Virus record (IMG/VR): IMGVR_UViG_3300035698_011686
Span: 1-53,827 of that record
Origin: a virus
DNA length: 53,827 bases
Direction: 5' to 3' (one strand)
Shown: positions 7,358 to 16,243 of the stretch, one piece after another
How the letters are laid out: every line of letters begins with the position of its first letter
Numbering within the stretch: the first letter of the stretch is position 1
Program-made: the position numbers and the translations under genes
The notes under the pieces: model-generated
The model's input: only the letters and a program-made list of their open reading frames with translations
Told to the model about the DNA's origin: nothing
Database searches by the model: none

Positions 7358-8173
7358 ATGAAGCTTCATTTTCTTGGAACTGGCGGCGGTTTGTGCTCGC
7401 CGAAGGATAATTACCACAGCAACATGATATTTATTGTTGATGGTGGTGCTGGTTCCGAGAAATATTTAGGCTTCGATTGTGGTGTTCATTGGCAACAATC
7501 TAGCGAAGAAGCAGGTTATAAGATAAAAGACATAGAGGGCTTTTTTATCTCTCATCTCCATGACGACCATGTTGGTTGTCTCGGGATAGTTGGTTTTAGT
7601 AGATTCTTTGGAACATTTCCATTTGGTCAAGATCGTCCCAAATTGTTTGCTAATATAGAAGTTACTGATGAATTATGGAGTAAATATTTATCAGCAGCAA
7701 TGGAGAGTGTTCAAGATAGGCGAAATTCTCTTGATCAATATTTTGATGTGGAGAGAATCAAACCCAATGGATCATTTACTTGGCGCAATACGACTTTCGA
7801 TCTTATACAAACTGTTCACGTTATTGATGATCGAAGGATGAAGCCGTCATATGGAATGATTTTCAAAACTGATGGTAAGACTGTATTTATTACTGGTGAC
7901 ACACAATTTGCACCAAATCAGTTGCTGACTTTTTACCAGAGATCAGATATCATATTTCAAGACTGCGAGTTAGCTGAATATTCAAATAGCGTTCATTCTC
8001 AATATCATGAATTGCTGGGATTACCAGATGATATTAGAAGCAAAATGAGATTATATCATAATGACGGGGAAAGACCAGACGCAATTGCAGATGGTTTTGC
8101 TGGTTTCATAAATAAAGGCGACATTTTTGATTTTTCTATGGATATGATTTTAATACCACGTGCGGAGAAATGA
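7358..8173 (+). CDS. Metallo-beta-lactamase-fold hydrolase (tRNase Z-like)
   Basis: This 271-residue MBL-fold protein opens with MKLHFLGTGGG and has the complete metal-site set: HLHDDH (66-71), H154, GD at 180-181 and H234 in LYHND, plus a VHSQYHE segment (212-218). The architecture is that of the tRNase Z/phosphodiesterase branch. Possible substrates are RNA ends, cyclic nucleotides (the phage Apyc1 anti-Pycsar enzymes have this fold) or nucleotide derivatives. It starts 9 bases after the PurZ-like gene with AGGAGA upstream, so it is expressed with it. Which substrate it uses cannot be told from the sequence. Confidence 0.8.
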   Translation: MKLHFLGTGGGLCSPKDNYHSNMIFIVDGGAGSEKYLGFDCGVHWQQSSEEAGYKIKDIEGFFISHLHDDHVGCLGIVGFSRFFGTFPFGQDRPKLFANIEVTDELWSKYLSAAMESVQDRRNSLDQYFDVERIKPNGSFTWRNTTFDLIQTVHVIDDRRMKPSYGMIFKTDGKTVFITGDTQFAPNQLLTFYQRSDIIFQDCELAEYSNSVHSQYHELLGLPDDIRSKMRLYHNDGERPDAIADGFAGFINKGDIFDFSMDMILIPRAEK

Positions 8174-8175
8174 CA

Positions 8176-8757
8176 ATGGAAGTATTAAGAAATGATGCGA
8201 TGAAGGCTCTAAGAAGACACAAGAGCGGTTGGATTGGTCTTGGAAAAGCTCTGATTGAAGTTCAAGCCAGCGATAAATGGAAGGACTGGGGCTTCGGTAA
8301 ATTTTGGGATTATGCCAAAGAAGAGCTTGGTTTGTCAATTATGACAGCCAAGGAAATGATGACTGCCTATGAATATATTAGGAACAATGAGCCGTCAGCT
8401 TTAAACGCAATTGAGGATAATGAAGACGCACATGTTCCAGATTATCACACACTAGCAACTTTAAGTAAAGCTAGTGAAAAATTGGGTGACGAGAAGGAAG
8501 ATGCCATCAGAGATACCTTATTCAATGCAACCAAAGAAACCGCTGTGACCGCCAATAGAGAGGCAAAAGACCTTCTTTCAGAGTCATCCAAGAAAGATGG
8601 AGAAGCTATTATGGATGATATTAAGAAGAAGACGAAGAGCATCCAAAAGAGGATGAAGAAATTAGATGGAGATATTCACAGCACATCTTCATTTGATAAT
8701 GATATTATTGAAACCTCTGAAAAGTTAAACACAATGATTGATGGTGTAAATGTGTGA
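8176..8757 (+). CDS. Conserved-looking DNA-metabolism accessory protein of unknown function
   Basis: About 193 residues. ATG 8176 is preferred because GGAG (8163-8166) is 9 bases away; ATG 8170 would leave only 3. The N-terminal half (GWIGLGKALIEV, KWKDWGF, YAKEELGLS, TAKEMMTAYEYI) looks like a helical domain found in plasmid or phage replication-region proteins. The C-terminal half is a charged, probably coiled-coil tail. Its stop overlaps the GTG start of the TOPRIM gene, suggesting coupled expression and a joint role. No named family was assigned with confidence. Confidence 0.7.
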   Translation: MEVLRNDAMKALRRHKSGWIGLGKALIEVQASDKWKDWGFGKFWDYAKEELGLSIMTAKEMMTAYEYIRNNEPSALNAIEDNEDAHVPDYHTLATLSKASEKLGDEKEDAIRDTLFNATKETAVTANREAKDLLSESSKKDGEAIMDDIKKKTKSIQKRMKKLDGDIHSTSSFDNDIIETSEKLNTMIDGVNV

Positions 8758-9704
8758 TTAAGCCATCCCCTGAACAAATAAAAGCCTGGATTAAGAAGAA
8801 CTTTGGCGATTATAAGGTCGCCAAACGTGGTACAGAGATAAGAATCAACAATCCACTATCTATAGATGATGATTATCATTTGTGGATAAATCTCAAAAAA
8901 GGTTTAGTTAATGATTTTCGCCCCAATTATAAGGGCAATGTTGCTGGTACTTTTCTATCGTTTGTAATGAAGCACAAGGGTATTGGATTCAGAGACGCCG
9001 CACAAGAAGTAATGGGTGACAATGTAGATTTTGGGCAGATGAGTGGCGATTTACATTATGAACAATCAGAACCCGATCAAGAAATTGAATTGCCAGAAGG
9101 ATTTAAGAAATTTTCTTACGAGGATAATTTAATATCATCAACATCAAAGAAATATCTGAATAGAAGATGTATATCTAATGGTAAGATGTATGTTCTTGGA
9201 ATAGGTCACTGTGGCACCGACGTTGTGTTTCCATATTATGAATTCAGAAAAATTGTATACTGGCAACAGAGATCAATAACCGACAAGATGTTTTTATTCC
9301 CAAGTGAATCAAACAAATCCAAATACATTTACGGGATAGATTCTATAGACCCGACCGATCCCGCCATTATTACCGAATCAATATTTAATGCGCTCATGTT
9401 TGAAAACGGCATTGCGATTGGTGGTAGCGATATGAGCGATGATCAGAAGATAAAACTTAGGAGGCTTGGAATTAAGAAGCTAATTTTGGCTTTTGATAAT
9501 GATAAAGCTGGAAGAATTGGCATGACAAAAGCATATGATAAACTTAATCCATATTTTGATCTTTATTTCAGTCTTACAGATAGTGAACCAGATTGGAATG
9601 ATGTTGCTGTAAAAATGGGGCCGGACGAACCATTGAGAATGTTAATGAGAAATGTCAAGAAACTTGATTTTAAGGCTGTTGTTGGACTGCGCGTGGCTTC
9701 GTAG
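8754..9704 (+). CDS. TOPRIM DNA primase-like protein with a cysteine-less CHC2-like domain
   Basis: This 316-residue protein starts at GTG 8754, overlapping the previous stop as GTGA. Residues 30-90 read like the primase CHC2 zinc domain (INNPL, LWINLKKG, GNVAGTFLSFVMKHKGIGFRDAA), but the zinc Cys residues are gone. Residues 203-262 are a TOPRIM domain, with E208 in IITESIFNAL and FDNDKAG at 247-253 supplying the metal-binding acids. No RecA/helicase domain follows, so it resembles the stand-alone primase half of gp4-like enzymes. It probably works in replication priming or DNA repair. Its end overlaps the end of the minus-strand gene by 35 bases. Confidence 0.72.
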   Translation: MIKPSPEQIKAWIKKNFGDYKVAKRGTEIRINNPLSIDDDYHLWINLKKGLVNDFRPNYKGNVAGTFLSFVMKHKGIGFRDAAQEVMGDNVDFGQMSGDLHYEQSEPDQEIELPEGFKKFSYEDNLISSTSKKYLNRRCISNGKMYVLGIGHCGTDVVFPYYEFRKIVYWQQRSITDKMFLFPSESNKSKYIYGIDSIDPTDPAIITESIFNALMFENGIAIGGSDMSDDQKIKLRRLGIKKLILAFDNDKAGRIGMTKAYDKLNPYFDLYFSLTDSEPDWNDVAVKMGPDEPLRMLMRNVKKLDFKAVVGLRVAS

Positions 9705-10134
9705 CTGCTTCTTTCTTTAAACTGATCAGTCTTAATTTCGGCTTAAATTGGTCAATGGCAGTTTCTAAATCACCTTCCAATCTTTCACTTCTAGGAATGT
9801 TCGGGATTGAGGACACAAGAACTGTCATTCTTGATAATGCCTTGCCTCTTTCTAGATTTATGACTCTTATGTTTTCCACTAAAATTTCTGAGGCTCTGAA
9901 GATGTGCTTAAACAGCTTGGCGAGTTTTCTCTCTACTGACGACCCATGAACAGTTATAATTACCTTATCAAAAAATTCATTGCTAATAACGACACCCATT
10001 TTATACCAATCCAAATCTCTTCTAACCCCATATTCATCAATACCTTCTTCCAATACATCCTCGCTGTTTAGAGCGAGTAGAATTTCATTAAGGCGGTATT
10101 CTATGAGAGATTCTTCGAGCAGTTTTTCAAACAT
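9670..10134 (-). CDS. Hypothetical protein
   Basis: The start is placed at ATG 10134 (MFEKLLEESL), which overlaps the stop of the upstream zinc-ribbon gene by 8 bases and suggests translational coupling; a longer frame reaches 10158. About 154 residues of mixed alpha/beta character, with VVISNEFFDKVIITVHGS and a basic, Gln-rich C-terminus. No family recognised. It converges on the TOPRIM gene and overlaps its end. Confidence 0.6.
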   Translation of the reverse strand: MFEKLLEESLIEYRLNEILLALNSEDVLEEGIDEYGVRRDLDWYKMGVVISNEFFDKVIITVHGSSVERKLAKLFKHIFRASEILVENIRVINLERGKALSRMTVLVSSIPNIPRSERLEGDLETAIDQFKPKLRLISLKKEAATKPRAVQQQP

Positions 10135-10354
10135 TAAGATCACTATTTGCAAGGGCAACTATATTCCAAATTTTTGCTTCTGAATTATATTTGCCAGTAG
10201 ATGGCGTTGGTTTCATATTTTTGGGGTCTTGTTTGTGTCCGCAAACTGGGCATGTTATAGTATTATTTTCTTTAATTCCTTCAAAGTTTGCGTCTAGAAC
10301 ACACTCACATTCTTGACATTTTCTTGGGTTCACGTCTTTGAAAGGAATTCTCAT
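10127..10354 (-). CDS. Small zinc-ribbon protein
   Basis: 75 residues with CQECEC (14-19) and CPVCGHK (35-41), a two-knuckle zinc ribbon, followed by a Pro/Thr-rich linker. AGGAGATAAAG precedes the ATG, one of the clearer ribosome sites here. A CAAATATA box lies 23 bases upstream and TATAAATA about 38 bases upstream. Such ribbons often bind RNA polymerase or nucleic acid; a transcription-related role is possible but unproven. Confidence 0.72.
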   Translation of the reverse strand: MRIPFKDVNPRKCQECECVLDANFEGIKENNTITCPVCGHKQDPKNMKPTPSTGKYNSEAKIWNIVALANSDLNV

Positions 10355-10368
10355 CTTTATCTCCTTTT

Positions 10369-10399
10369 TATATTTGTACTCCTCCTCTAATTATTTATA
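10369..10399 (-). promoter_or_regulatory. Candidate promoter for the minus-strand zinc-ribbon unit
   Basis: On the minus strand, TATAAATA (complement of 10392-10399) matches the T4 late promoter core exactly, and ACAAATATA (complement of 10369-10377) matches the box found before many structural genes in this window. Either could serve as a -10 element for the gene starting at 10354. Confidence 0.4.
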
Positions 10400-10421
10400 T
10401 ACCAAATGTTAAGTATTTTAA

Positions 10422-10430
10422 TTCAAAAAT
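10422..10430 (+). promoter_or_regulatory. Candidate late-promoter box driving the hub/tape-measure operon
   Basis: TTCAAAAATATCATG on the + strand matches the (T/G)CAAA(A/T)ATA box. The next + strand gene starts at 10735, only 12 bases from a divergent gene, so its promoter must lie further back. Transcription from here would run antisense through the 10432-10722 gene. Confidence 0.3.
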
Positions 10431-10431
10431 A

Positions 10432-10722
10432 TCATGAAGGACTGATCGGATATCTCTGTAATATTTGGAGATGCTGCGGGCTGTATGTCCTATAGACTTT
10501 AGACCATTCAGAAACTAGATTTTTTATTTCCGACAGGCGGTCTGCGAGGTTCATTTTCATGAGTTTTTCTGCTGAAGAGCGTATTTTGGTTATTGATCCA
10601 TTAGATAATAATTCTGGACTTGGTGGTTCCTGTACTTTCAGACCAATTATCTTGCCGTTGCTTAACCCAAGAGCTAGAAATAAAATGCGTTTTCCTTTAT
10701 ATTTAGCCCAACACAAAAACAT
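10432..10722 (-). CDS. Hypothetical protein
   Basis: 96 residues with a clear AGGAGAT ribosome site before ATG 10722. The N-terminus (MFLCWAKYKGKRILFLALGLSNGKIIGLKV) looks like a beta-hairpin module, followed by a helical part (SSAEKLMKMNLADRLSEIKNLVSEW). No family recognised. It is divergent from the hub gene, the two starts being about 12 bases apart. Confidence 0.65.
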   Translation of the reverse strand: MFLCWAKYKGKRILFLALGLSNGKIIGLKVQEPPSPELLSNGSITKIRSSAEKLMKMNLADRLSEIKNLVSEWSKVYRTYSPQHLQILQRYPISPS

Positions 10723-10734
10723 GGGGATCTCCTA

Positions 10735-12030
10735 GTGGGTGATGATAAAAGAGGACAAGATCGACACAATGTTGAATTCCACATTGGTGGAAAAGAAATC
10801 GGCTATTATTGCAATAAATTTGAATGGGTCTGTTTTGTTAATGGTGGACATAGAGTAACGGCATCATTTAAAGACACATATGAAAGCATACTAGATGAGG
10901 AAATGATAAAGGATCTTTTAAAGCAGGCCAAGACAGATAAGGGAATCGATGTTAAATTAAGAATTTGGCAGAATTATCAAAGAGGCCAAGCCAAAACACC
11001 CAGCAAGAAAACAGAAGAAAGATTATTTAAAGTTTTAACTTTAAACAGTAGTTTATTGGGTAGCCTTACAGAGGCTACATTAGAGCTTGTGTGTGTTGAT
11101 GCCTCGAGTTGGCTTCTTAATAAAGGGAAATGTGATGGGCACGCTTATAAGGGAAGTATTGGTGGCAACAATGGCGCAATAGCTCAAATTGTCAGAAAGT
11201 ATGCAAAGCCAGAAGTTTTAGAAGTAAAAGTTGATGACACCAAAGACAGCAAAAACAACTGGTGGTGGGATATGAGGCTTGATCCCAAAACTATTATTTC
11301 ATCTTTAATTGAGTGGTCTTCTTCGATCACAAAAGACGAAACACCATTGGTTGTTCATTGTCAAGATTTTGAATTTAAATGTAGAGAGTGGTCATCTTTA
11401 CCACCAACCAAAACGAACGGTAAGAAATTTTTTGTTGCTCACAGGGATGGGAATAAAAAAGAATGGACAGATAGAGGTGAGTTACAAATTCTTAGCAACA
11501 ATTTGCTCTCCCCAGCCGCAACTAGATTATATACAGGAAGCATTTCTGCAACCACTGGTCTTTATATTGATAAAGGCAATGAAAAATTAACGCCAAAGCA
11601 GAAATATGCCGATGATAAGTTAACGCCCAAAAAGCTGGGCCCAAAAGTAAAATCCGATCAGAGTTATACAAAGCCAAATGGCGAGTCTTCAACATTTATT
11701 GAGCCGGTTCCAGAACACAATAATGGTGATATTGGTATCAAATATGCAGATTATTCTGTTGGTAGGGCTCGAGACTGGTTTATAAAAACAATTTATACTA
11801 CCATGAGGGTCAAACTTACTATAGAACCGGGCGATACAGATTTTGATAGTATATATGCCTGTGGTAGAGACAGAATATTTTTAGAGGTTATTACGTTAGA
11901 TCAAAAACCATATTATATAAATGGAATCTGGATGCTATATGGTTTTAGACATATGTGTGACTGGGAACACTGGAAAACCGAACTTCTGCTTTGTAGAGTA
12001 GATTATAATGCTGAGGTAAAACCAATCTAA
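10735..12030 (+). CDS. Baseplate hub-like protein (gp27 / gpD type, tentative)
   Basis: This 431-residue protein starts at GTG 10735; no ATG is available nearby and the ribosome site is weak. Segments such as IGYYCNKFEW, GHRVTASFKDTYE, LTLNSSLLGSLTEATLELVCVDASSWLLNKG and AYKGSIGGNNGAIAQIV resemble the hub family that carries the tail spike (T4 gp27, Mu gp44, P2 gpD). Being first in the operon just before the tape measure, with the spike and wedge genes following, supports this. It ends as TAATG with the tape-measure gene. Direct similarity was judged by eye only. Confidence 0.55.
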   Translation: MGDDKRGQDRHNVEFHIGGKEIGYYCNKFEWVCFVNGGHRVTASFKDTYESILDEEMIKDLLKQAKTDKGIDVKLRIWQNYQRGQAKTPSKKTEERLFKVLTLNSSLLGSLTEATLELVCVDASSWLLNKGKCDGHAYKGSIGGNNGAIAQIVRKYAKPEVLEVKVDDTKDSKNNWWWDMRLDPKTIISSLIEWSSSITKDETPLVVHCQDFEFKCREWSSLPPTKTNGKKFFVAHRDGNKKEWTDRGELQILSNNLLSPAATRLYTGSISATTGLYIDKGNEKLTPKQKYADDKLTPKKLGPKVKSDQSYTKPNGESSTFIEPVPEHNNGDIGIKYADYSVGRARDWFIKTIYTTMRVKLTIEPGDTDFDSIYACGRDRIFLEVITLDQKPYYINGIWMLYGFRHMCDWEHWKTELLLCRVDYNAEVKPI

Positions 12031-15000
12031 TGGATAGTTTAGCTTATTCTGTAATGCTTGAAGTTAAGGCAAACACAGCGAGTCTAAATAAAGATTTGTC
12101 AAAATCTTTGACCATGGCTGATAATTATCACAAACAAATGGGCAAAAATTTTGACGCCAGTACTAAATCAATAAGGGGATACATAGATGCCCATAATGGG
12201 TTAAATAAAGTATATAAGGAAGAACTTAGCTGGTGGGATAAAATAGGACAAGCGGTGGGGGAAACTCTAAAATTCATGCTGTTCTTGCCAATAAAAGTTG
12301 CCAAAATGATTGGTGGTATTGCCATAGACGTGATTAAGATCACAGCCGCAGCAATTGTTGGGTCTATTGGCCATATTGATAAATATATTGAACAAGCAAT
12401 GGGTAATTTTGATACGTTGCTTGAGAGATATCGATTTGCAAATATTCAGGCCGCTGGTGGCGTCGGGCTTCTTCATGACAAAATGTCAGATCTTATGATG
12501 GTTTCCGGCGCTACCAGAGAAGCAGCAGAGAAAATAGTATTTGGGCTCACAAACGTCGGTTTCAGAGCCAAAGAAATGGGCAGAGGCTTCGGCATATTGA
12601 CCAAGACTCTTTGGGAATTTGAAAGAATAACCGGCGTTTCTGCCGAAACTTCTGCTGGTTTGGCTAAAAGCCTAACTGGTGTTGGATTCAGCATAGAACA
12701 TACCAACAAGATGTTTGCGATGTTTGCTAAAAGCTCGTATGCCGGAAATCTAAATGCGTCTGAGTTGACGTCTGTTATGAACAATCTTAGAGAAGAAATG
12801 TACCAGCTGGAGTTTGCATTTGATGAAGAAGCTGTTGAAACTTACGCTAAAGCAATGGTAGATCTTGCCGGTGCCGCTAAGATGGTTGGTGTTGATGTCA
12901 GTAAAGTAATCTCTCTGATGAGCGAGCTTAACCGGAATCCCATGAAATTTGTTGTTTCTTTAGGCTCCGACGCTTTTTATAAGAGCGCTGGCGAAAACAT
13001 GGAGACTTTGATATCTAACCTTGGGCAGATGAGAACAGTCCTAGATGGAATGCTGCCGGGATTGAATCCAGAAATATTGAGAGACATGTATGGTTTGGAT
13101 GCCGCTACGTTCAAGGCATTGGAAAGCATAGAAGAATTTAGAAAGAAGTATCCGGCCATCAGGAAATGGGGGGAGATGCTTGCTGAGGCCAATAAGAACC
13201 TAAATATGATGTATGAAATAGTCTATAATAAAATAATGGGTGTTTTCGAGAAGTTGGCTCAGAAATTTCAATTTATGAGAATAGATTTTTTCAAGGCGTT
13301 TACTAAAGATATTCCAGAAAAAATTCAAAATTTATTTGCTGCCATCTTCAATTTTGTTGAAAAGATATTCAACAAAGACAACATTAATAGCTGGGGAAAC
13401 ACAGCGATTGGTTGGGTTGAAAAAGTAAATGTGTGGTTTGGTGAACTCATAAATGGCGCCAATAAATGGATCACCGCTCTTTCTCAGCCAAAAGCCATGG
13501 AACGCATTAAACATTATTTATCAGAGGCTTACAGGATAATCAAACAACAAATTATTCCTGCGGCGATAGAGGTCGCTAGCAGTATTATGAATTTTGCGAT
13601 TGGGTTTGGGAAAGCAATATTATGGGTTGCTGGTTTGATGTGGGATTTTGGGAAAGCAGTGCTATATGTTGGTGGTCTAATCAAGGATTATTTAATCACC
13701 CCACTTATTAATTTAGTCTCCCCACTTATAGAAATGATGTGGAAATTTGGGGAAGCAATATATAAAATTGGCGGTTTAATTATTGATTATTTAATCACTC
13801 CACTTATTAAGTATAATCCAATAAGTCAATTAATACTTTCCATGTGGGGTTTTGGAAAAGCAATCATATCTGTTGCTGGTTTTGTTCAAGATTATCTCTT
13901 GGGCCCCATCGCAGAGGCTGCAAATAAGCTTATGTGGCTTGCAAATTTGGTTGGTTTGGGCGGCCCAGCTGGAATGCAGCGTGCAGTTTTCGGAGATAAA
14001 GGTGCCGCAAAGACAGAGGAGGCTGGATTAGATAAATTACTTGATGGCGTAACCAATCTTCACAAATCAATGAAAGGTGGTCTTGATGAATTGGCAGCAA
14101 TCTCAAAAGCGACCAAGCCCACTCTTGATAGGGGAAACGACATCGCCCAGAAAACAAATGATTTATTAAAAAATGAAAGATCGAAAATAGCGGAAGAACC
14201 ACTGTCTAAAATGGGATTGGCTTTGCAGGATCTTGGTAAGAAATATTATGATCCTGCAACTAAAAGCTTTGAGAAAATTGATTTAAACAAAGAAATAGAA
14301 ACACAACTCAACCAGCTCAGAACCATGGCGAAATGGAGAGGCGAAGAGTTTGATGAAGCATCGACCAGAAAGAAATTGGAGGGGCAAGTTGGCGAAGAAT
14401 ATTCAAGACTTTTTGGTAAAGTGTTTAAAGCATCCAAAGATTCTGGATTTGCAAAAGAATCTGATTTAAGTGGAAAGGCATTAAACGATGCTGCCATGAA
14501 ATGGACAAAGTCTTTGGTAACCATGAATAGTGAGGCCCTCAAGGAAAACAAAATATTTAAAAGTTTAAACAAGGAGCAACAGCTTTCAGTTCTAAAAGCA
14601 AATGATGTATTTACTAAATTCAAGGAACACGGCAATTCTGACGTTGATTATTTAGAAAAATCATCTGATTATAAAAACAAATTTGTTCAAGAAGTGTTAA
14701 AAAATGACGAAAAGATAGCAAAACAAGCCAAGAAGATAACAGGAGAAGAGGCGGAGAGAGCCAAAGAAGCGCAAGATACAGCAGGAAAATTGAAACAAGC
14801 AACAAAAACCACGACGTCTGCTGTTGTTGATCTCGGATCTAAAGCAACATCTGGGGCAAAAACTGCTTTAACATCCATAGCCTCACATGGGCCCGCTCTG
14901 GGAATGTTATTAAATATGTATAAAGCTGGCTCCATTGCTGTTTCTGCTGTTGTTGATCTCGGATCTAAAGCAGCATCTTGGGCAAAAACTGCTCTAACAT

Positions 15001-15635
15001 CCATAGCCTCACATGGGCTGGGAATGTTATTAAATATGTATAAAGCCAGCTCTATTGCTGCCTCTGCTGCCTATGCTGTTGGGGCTAAAGTAGCATCTTG
15101 GGCAAAAACTGCCGTAACGTCCATGGCCTCTGCTGCCTATGCTGTTGGATCTAAAGCAGCATCTTGGGCAAAAACTGCCGTAACGTCCATGGCTTCTGCC
15201 ACTGTCGCTGTTGGATCTAAAGCAGCATCTTGGGCAAAAACTGCCGTAACGTCCATGGCTTCTGCCACTGTCGCTGTTGGATCTAAAGCAGCATCCTGGG
15301 CAAAAACTGGATTTAATGCCCTAATATCTCCACTTGGAACGCTATATAATATGTATAGGGCTGGTTCTGCAAGTGACCGCATGTCAAGTTCAGAAATTCC
15401 CACCGGTGCCGCTGCTGGGACTAAAGCAACGCATGCAGCAACGTCTGCGATCGGCGGCAGTGCTAATGTTGTTAAGATTGATAAAGAAAGTCTTCAAGAT
15501 CTTGAAGAAATGGTTTCTATCAATAAAGATCAGGTTGGTATTCTTGATAGTATTGATAAAAAGATTGGCAAGAATATATATAATAGAAATGATCCCGCAC
15601 GCGATGAAGTTACATCTACAATTTGGGGTAACTAA
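12030..15635 (+). CDS. Tape measure protein
   Basis: At 1201 residues this is the longest protein here. Features: an N-terminal helical region, MIGGIAIDVIKITAAAIVG-type hydrophobic helices near residues 93-115, several amphipathic FGKAIL..V.GL..DYL segments (about 504-634), a charged helical stretch, and Ala/Ser/Lys repeats at about 927-1097. This matches tail tape measures, which set tail length and pass into the host membrane. The position between hub and baseplate genes agrees with T4 gene 29 and its relatives. At the usual 1.5 angstrom per residue the tail would be about 180 nm, an inference. Confidence 0.8.
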   Translation: MDSLAYSVMLEVKANTASLNKDLSKSLTMADNYHKQMGKNFDASTKSIRGYIDAHNGLNKVYKEELSWWDKIGQAVGETLKFMLFLPIKVAKMIGGIAIDVIKITAAAIVGSIGHIDKYIEQAMGNFDTLLERYRFANIQAAGGVGLLHDKMSDLMMVSGATREAAEKIVFGLTNVGFRAKEMGRGFGILTKTLWEFERITGVSAETSAGLAKSLTGVGFSIEHTNKMFAMFAKSSYAGNLNASELTSVMNNLREEMYQLEFAFDEEAVETYAKAMVDLAGAAKMVGVDVSKVISLMSELNRNPMKFVVSLGSDAFYKSAGENMETLISNLGQMRTVLDGMLPGLNPEILRDMYGLDAATFKALESIEEFRKKYPAIRKWGEMLAEANKNLNMMYEIVYNKIMGVFEKLAQKFQFMRIDFFKAFTKDIPEKIQNLFAAIFNFVEKIFNKDNINSWGNTAIGWVEKVNVWFGELINGANKWITALSQPKAMERIKHYLSEAYRIIKQQIIPAAIEVASSIMNFAIGFGKAILWVAGLMWDFGKAVLYVGGLIKDYLITPLINLVSPLIEMMWKFGEAIYKIGGLIIDYLITPLIKYNPISQLILSMWGFGKAIISVAGFVQDYLLGPIAEAANKLMWLANLVGLGGPAGMQRAVFGDKGAAKTEEAGLDKLLDGVTNLHKSMKGGLDELAAISKATKPTLDRGNDIAQKTNDLLKNERSKIAEEPLSKMGLALQDLGKKYYDPATKSFEKIDLNKEIETQLNQLRTMAKWRGEEFDEASTRKKLEGQVGEEYSRLFGKVFKASKDSGFAKESDLSGKALNDAAMKWTKSLVTMNSEALKENKIFKSLNKEQQLSVLKANDVFTKFKEHGNSDVDYLEKSSDYKNKFVQEVLKNDEKIAKQAKKITGEEAERAKEAQDTAGKLKQATKTTTSAVVDLGSKATSGAKTALTSIASHGPALGMLLNMYKAGSIAVSAVVDLGSKAASWAKTALTSIASHGLGMLLNMYKASSIAASAAYAVGAKVASWAKTAVTSMASAAYAVGSKAASWAKTAVTSMASATVAVGSKAASWAKTAVTSMASATVAVGSKAASWAKTGFNALISPLGTLYNMYRAGSASDRMSSSEIPTGAAAGTKATHAATSAIGGSANVVKIDKESLQDLEEMVSINKDQVGILDSIDKKIGKNIYNRNDPARDEVTSTIWGN
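14806..15313 (+). repeat. Tandem repeat array in the tape-measure gene
   Basis: The core ggatctaaagcagcatcttg recurs. Two units are about 120 bp apart (cores near 14851 and 14972). Then come four units at 66-bp spacing (cores near 15091, 15157, 15223 and 15289), each coding for about 22 residues of the type GSKAASWAKTAVTSMAS. All are in frame. The 66-bp copies are almost identical, which implies recent expansion or ongoing homogenisation. Confidence 0.9.
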
Positions 15636-15638
15636 AAA

Positions 15639-16241
15639 ATGCCTTTACCAGCACAAAAATCTTCTTTGGGTGAATTGCCCTCTCTTTCTTATGATCAAAA
15701 AGCAAAAGATCATTTTAAGATTGAAATTCCACCAGCCAAATTTTTAGATCTACAATTTCCACCCAAAATCACTACTGATTCAAAACAAGCCAATTGGCAA
15801 GAAGATATGAGATATGGTTATGAAGAATTCGCGCTATGGAAAGGCGCACTGGCCAGAAAAATAAATATTGAATTAAATTATGTTATGTGGGGTAAATGGA
15901 ATCAGGAAACAATATCTAATGAGGTTAGGAAAATCAAACGACATCTATACGTTAGCGGCATTGGTGTTAGAGATAAAATTCCGTTCATCTTTGTTAGTGG
16001 ATGGAAAATAGTTGATTCAACTAGCAGCAAGGTGGCGGCTTTTAGATTGATGAATGTCGGCATAGAATATTCTAGAGAATATGTTGGGTCTGGAAATAAT
16101 TATTGGCCATTACATACTAAAATTATGTTAGAATGTAAGTTGTTTACTCTTGTTGGTTCTACACCAGAGAAGCCAAGACTAAAAGATCTGAATTACGATT
16201 CCGGACGCCTACCAGTCGTTGTCCCCATAGAATGGGCTTAA
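15639..16241 (+). CDS. Baseplate or tail-tube-initiation protein (tentative)
   Basis: 200 residues starting 3 bases after the tape-measure stop. The middle (NWQEDMRYGYEEFALWKGALARKINIELNYVMWG) looks like the conserved core of small baseplate proteins that join tube and hub, such as the gp48/gp54 or LysM-adjacent proteins of other myophages. It ends in a Pro/Val-rich tail. It lies between tape measure and gp53-like genes and overlaps the latter region, so it belongs to the baseplate operon. The precise T4 counterpart could not be decided. Confidence 0.55.
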   Translation: MPLPAQKSSLGELPSLSYDQKAKDHFKIEIPPAKFLDLQFPPKITTDSKQANWQEDMRYGYEEFALWKGALARKINIELNYVMWGKWNQETISNEVRKIKRHLYVSGIGVRDKIPFIFVSGWKIVDSTSSKVAAFRLMNVGIEYSREYVGSGNNYWPLHTKIMLECKLFTLVGSTPEKPRLKDLNYDSGRLPVVVPIEWA

Positions 16242-16243
16242 TT

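Noticed and set aside
14806-15313. CRISPR-like or insertion element
   Set aside because: Repeats are in frame and coding within the tape-measure gene, with no spacers or transposase.
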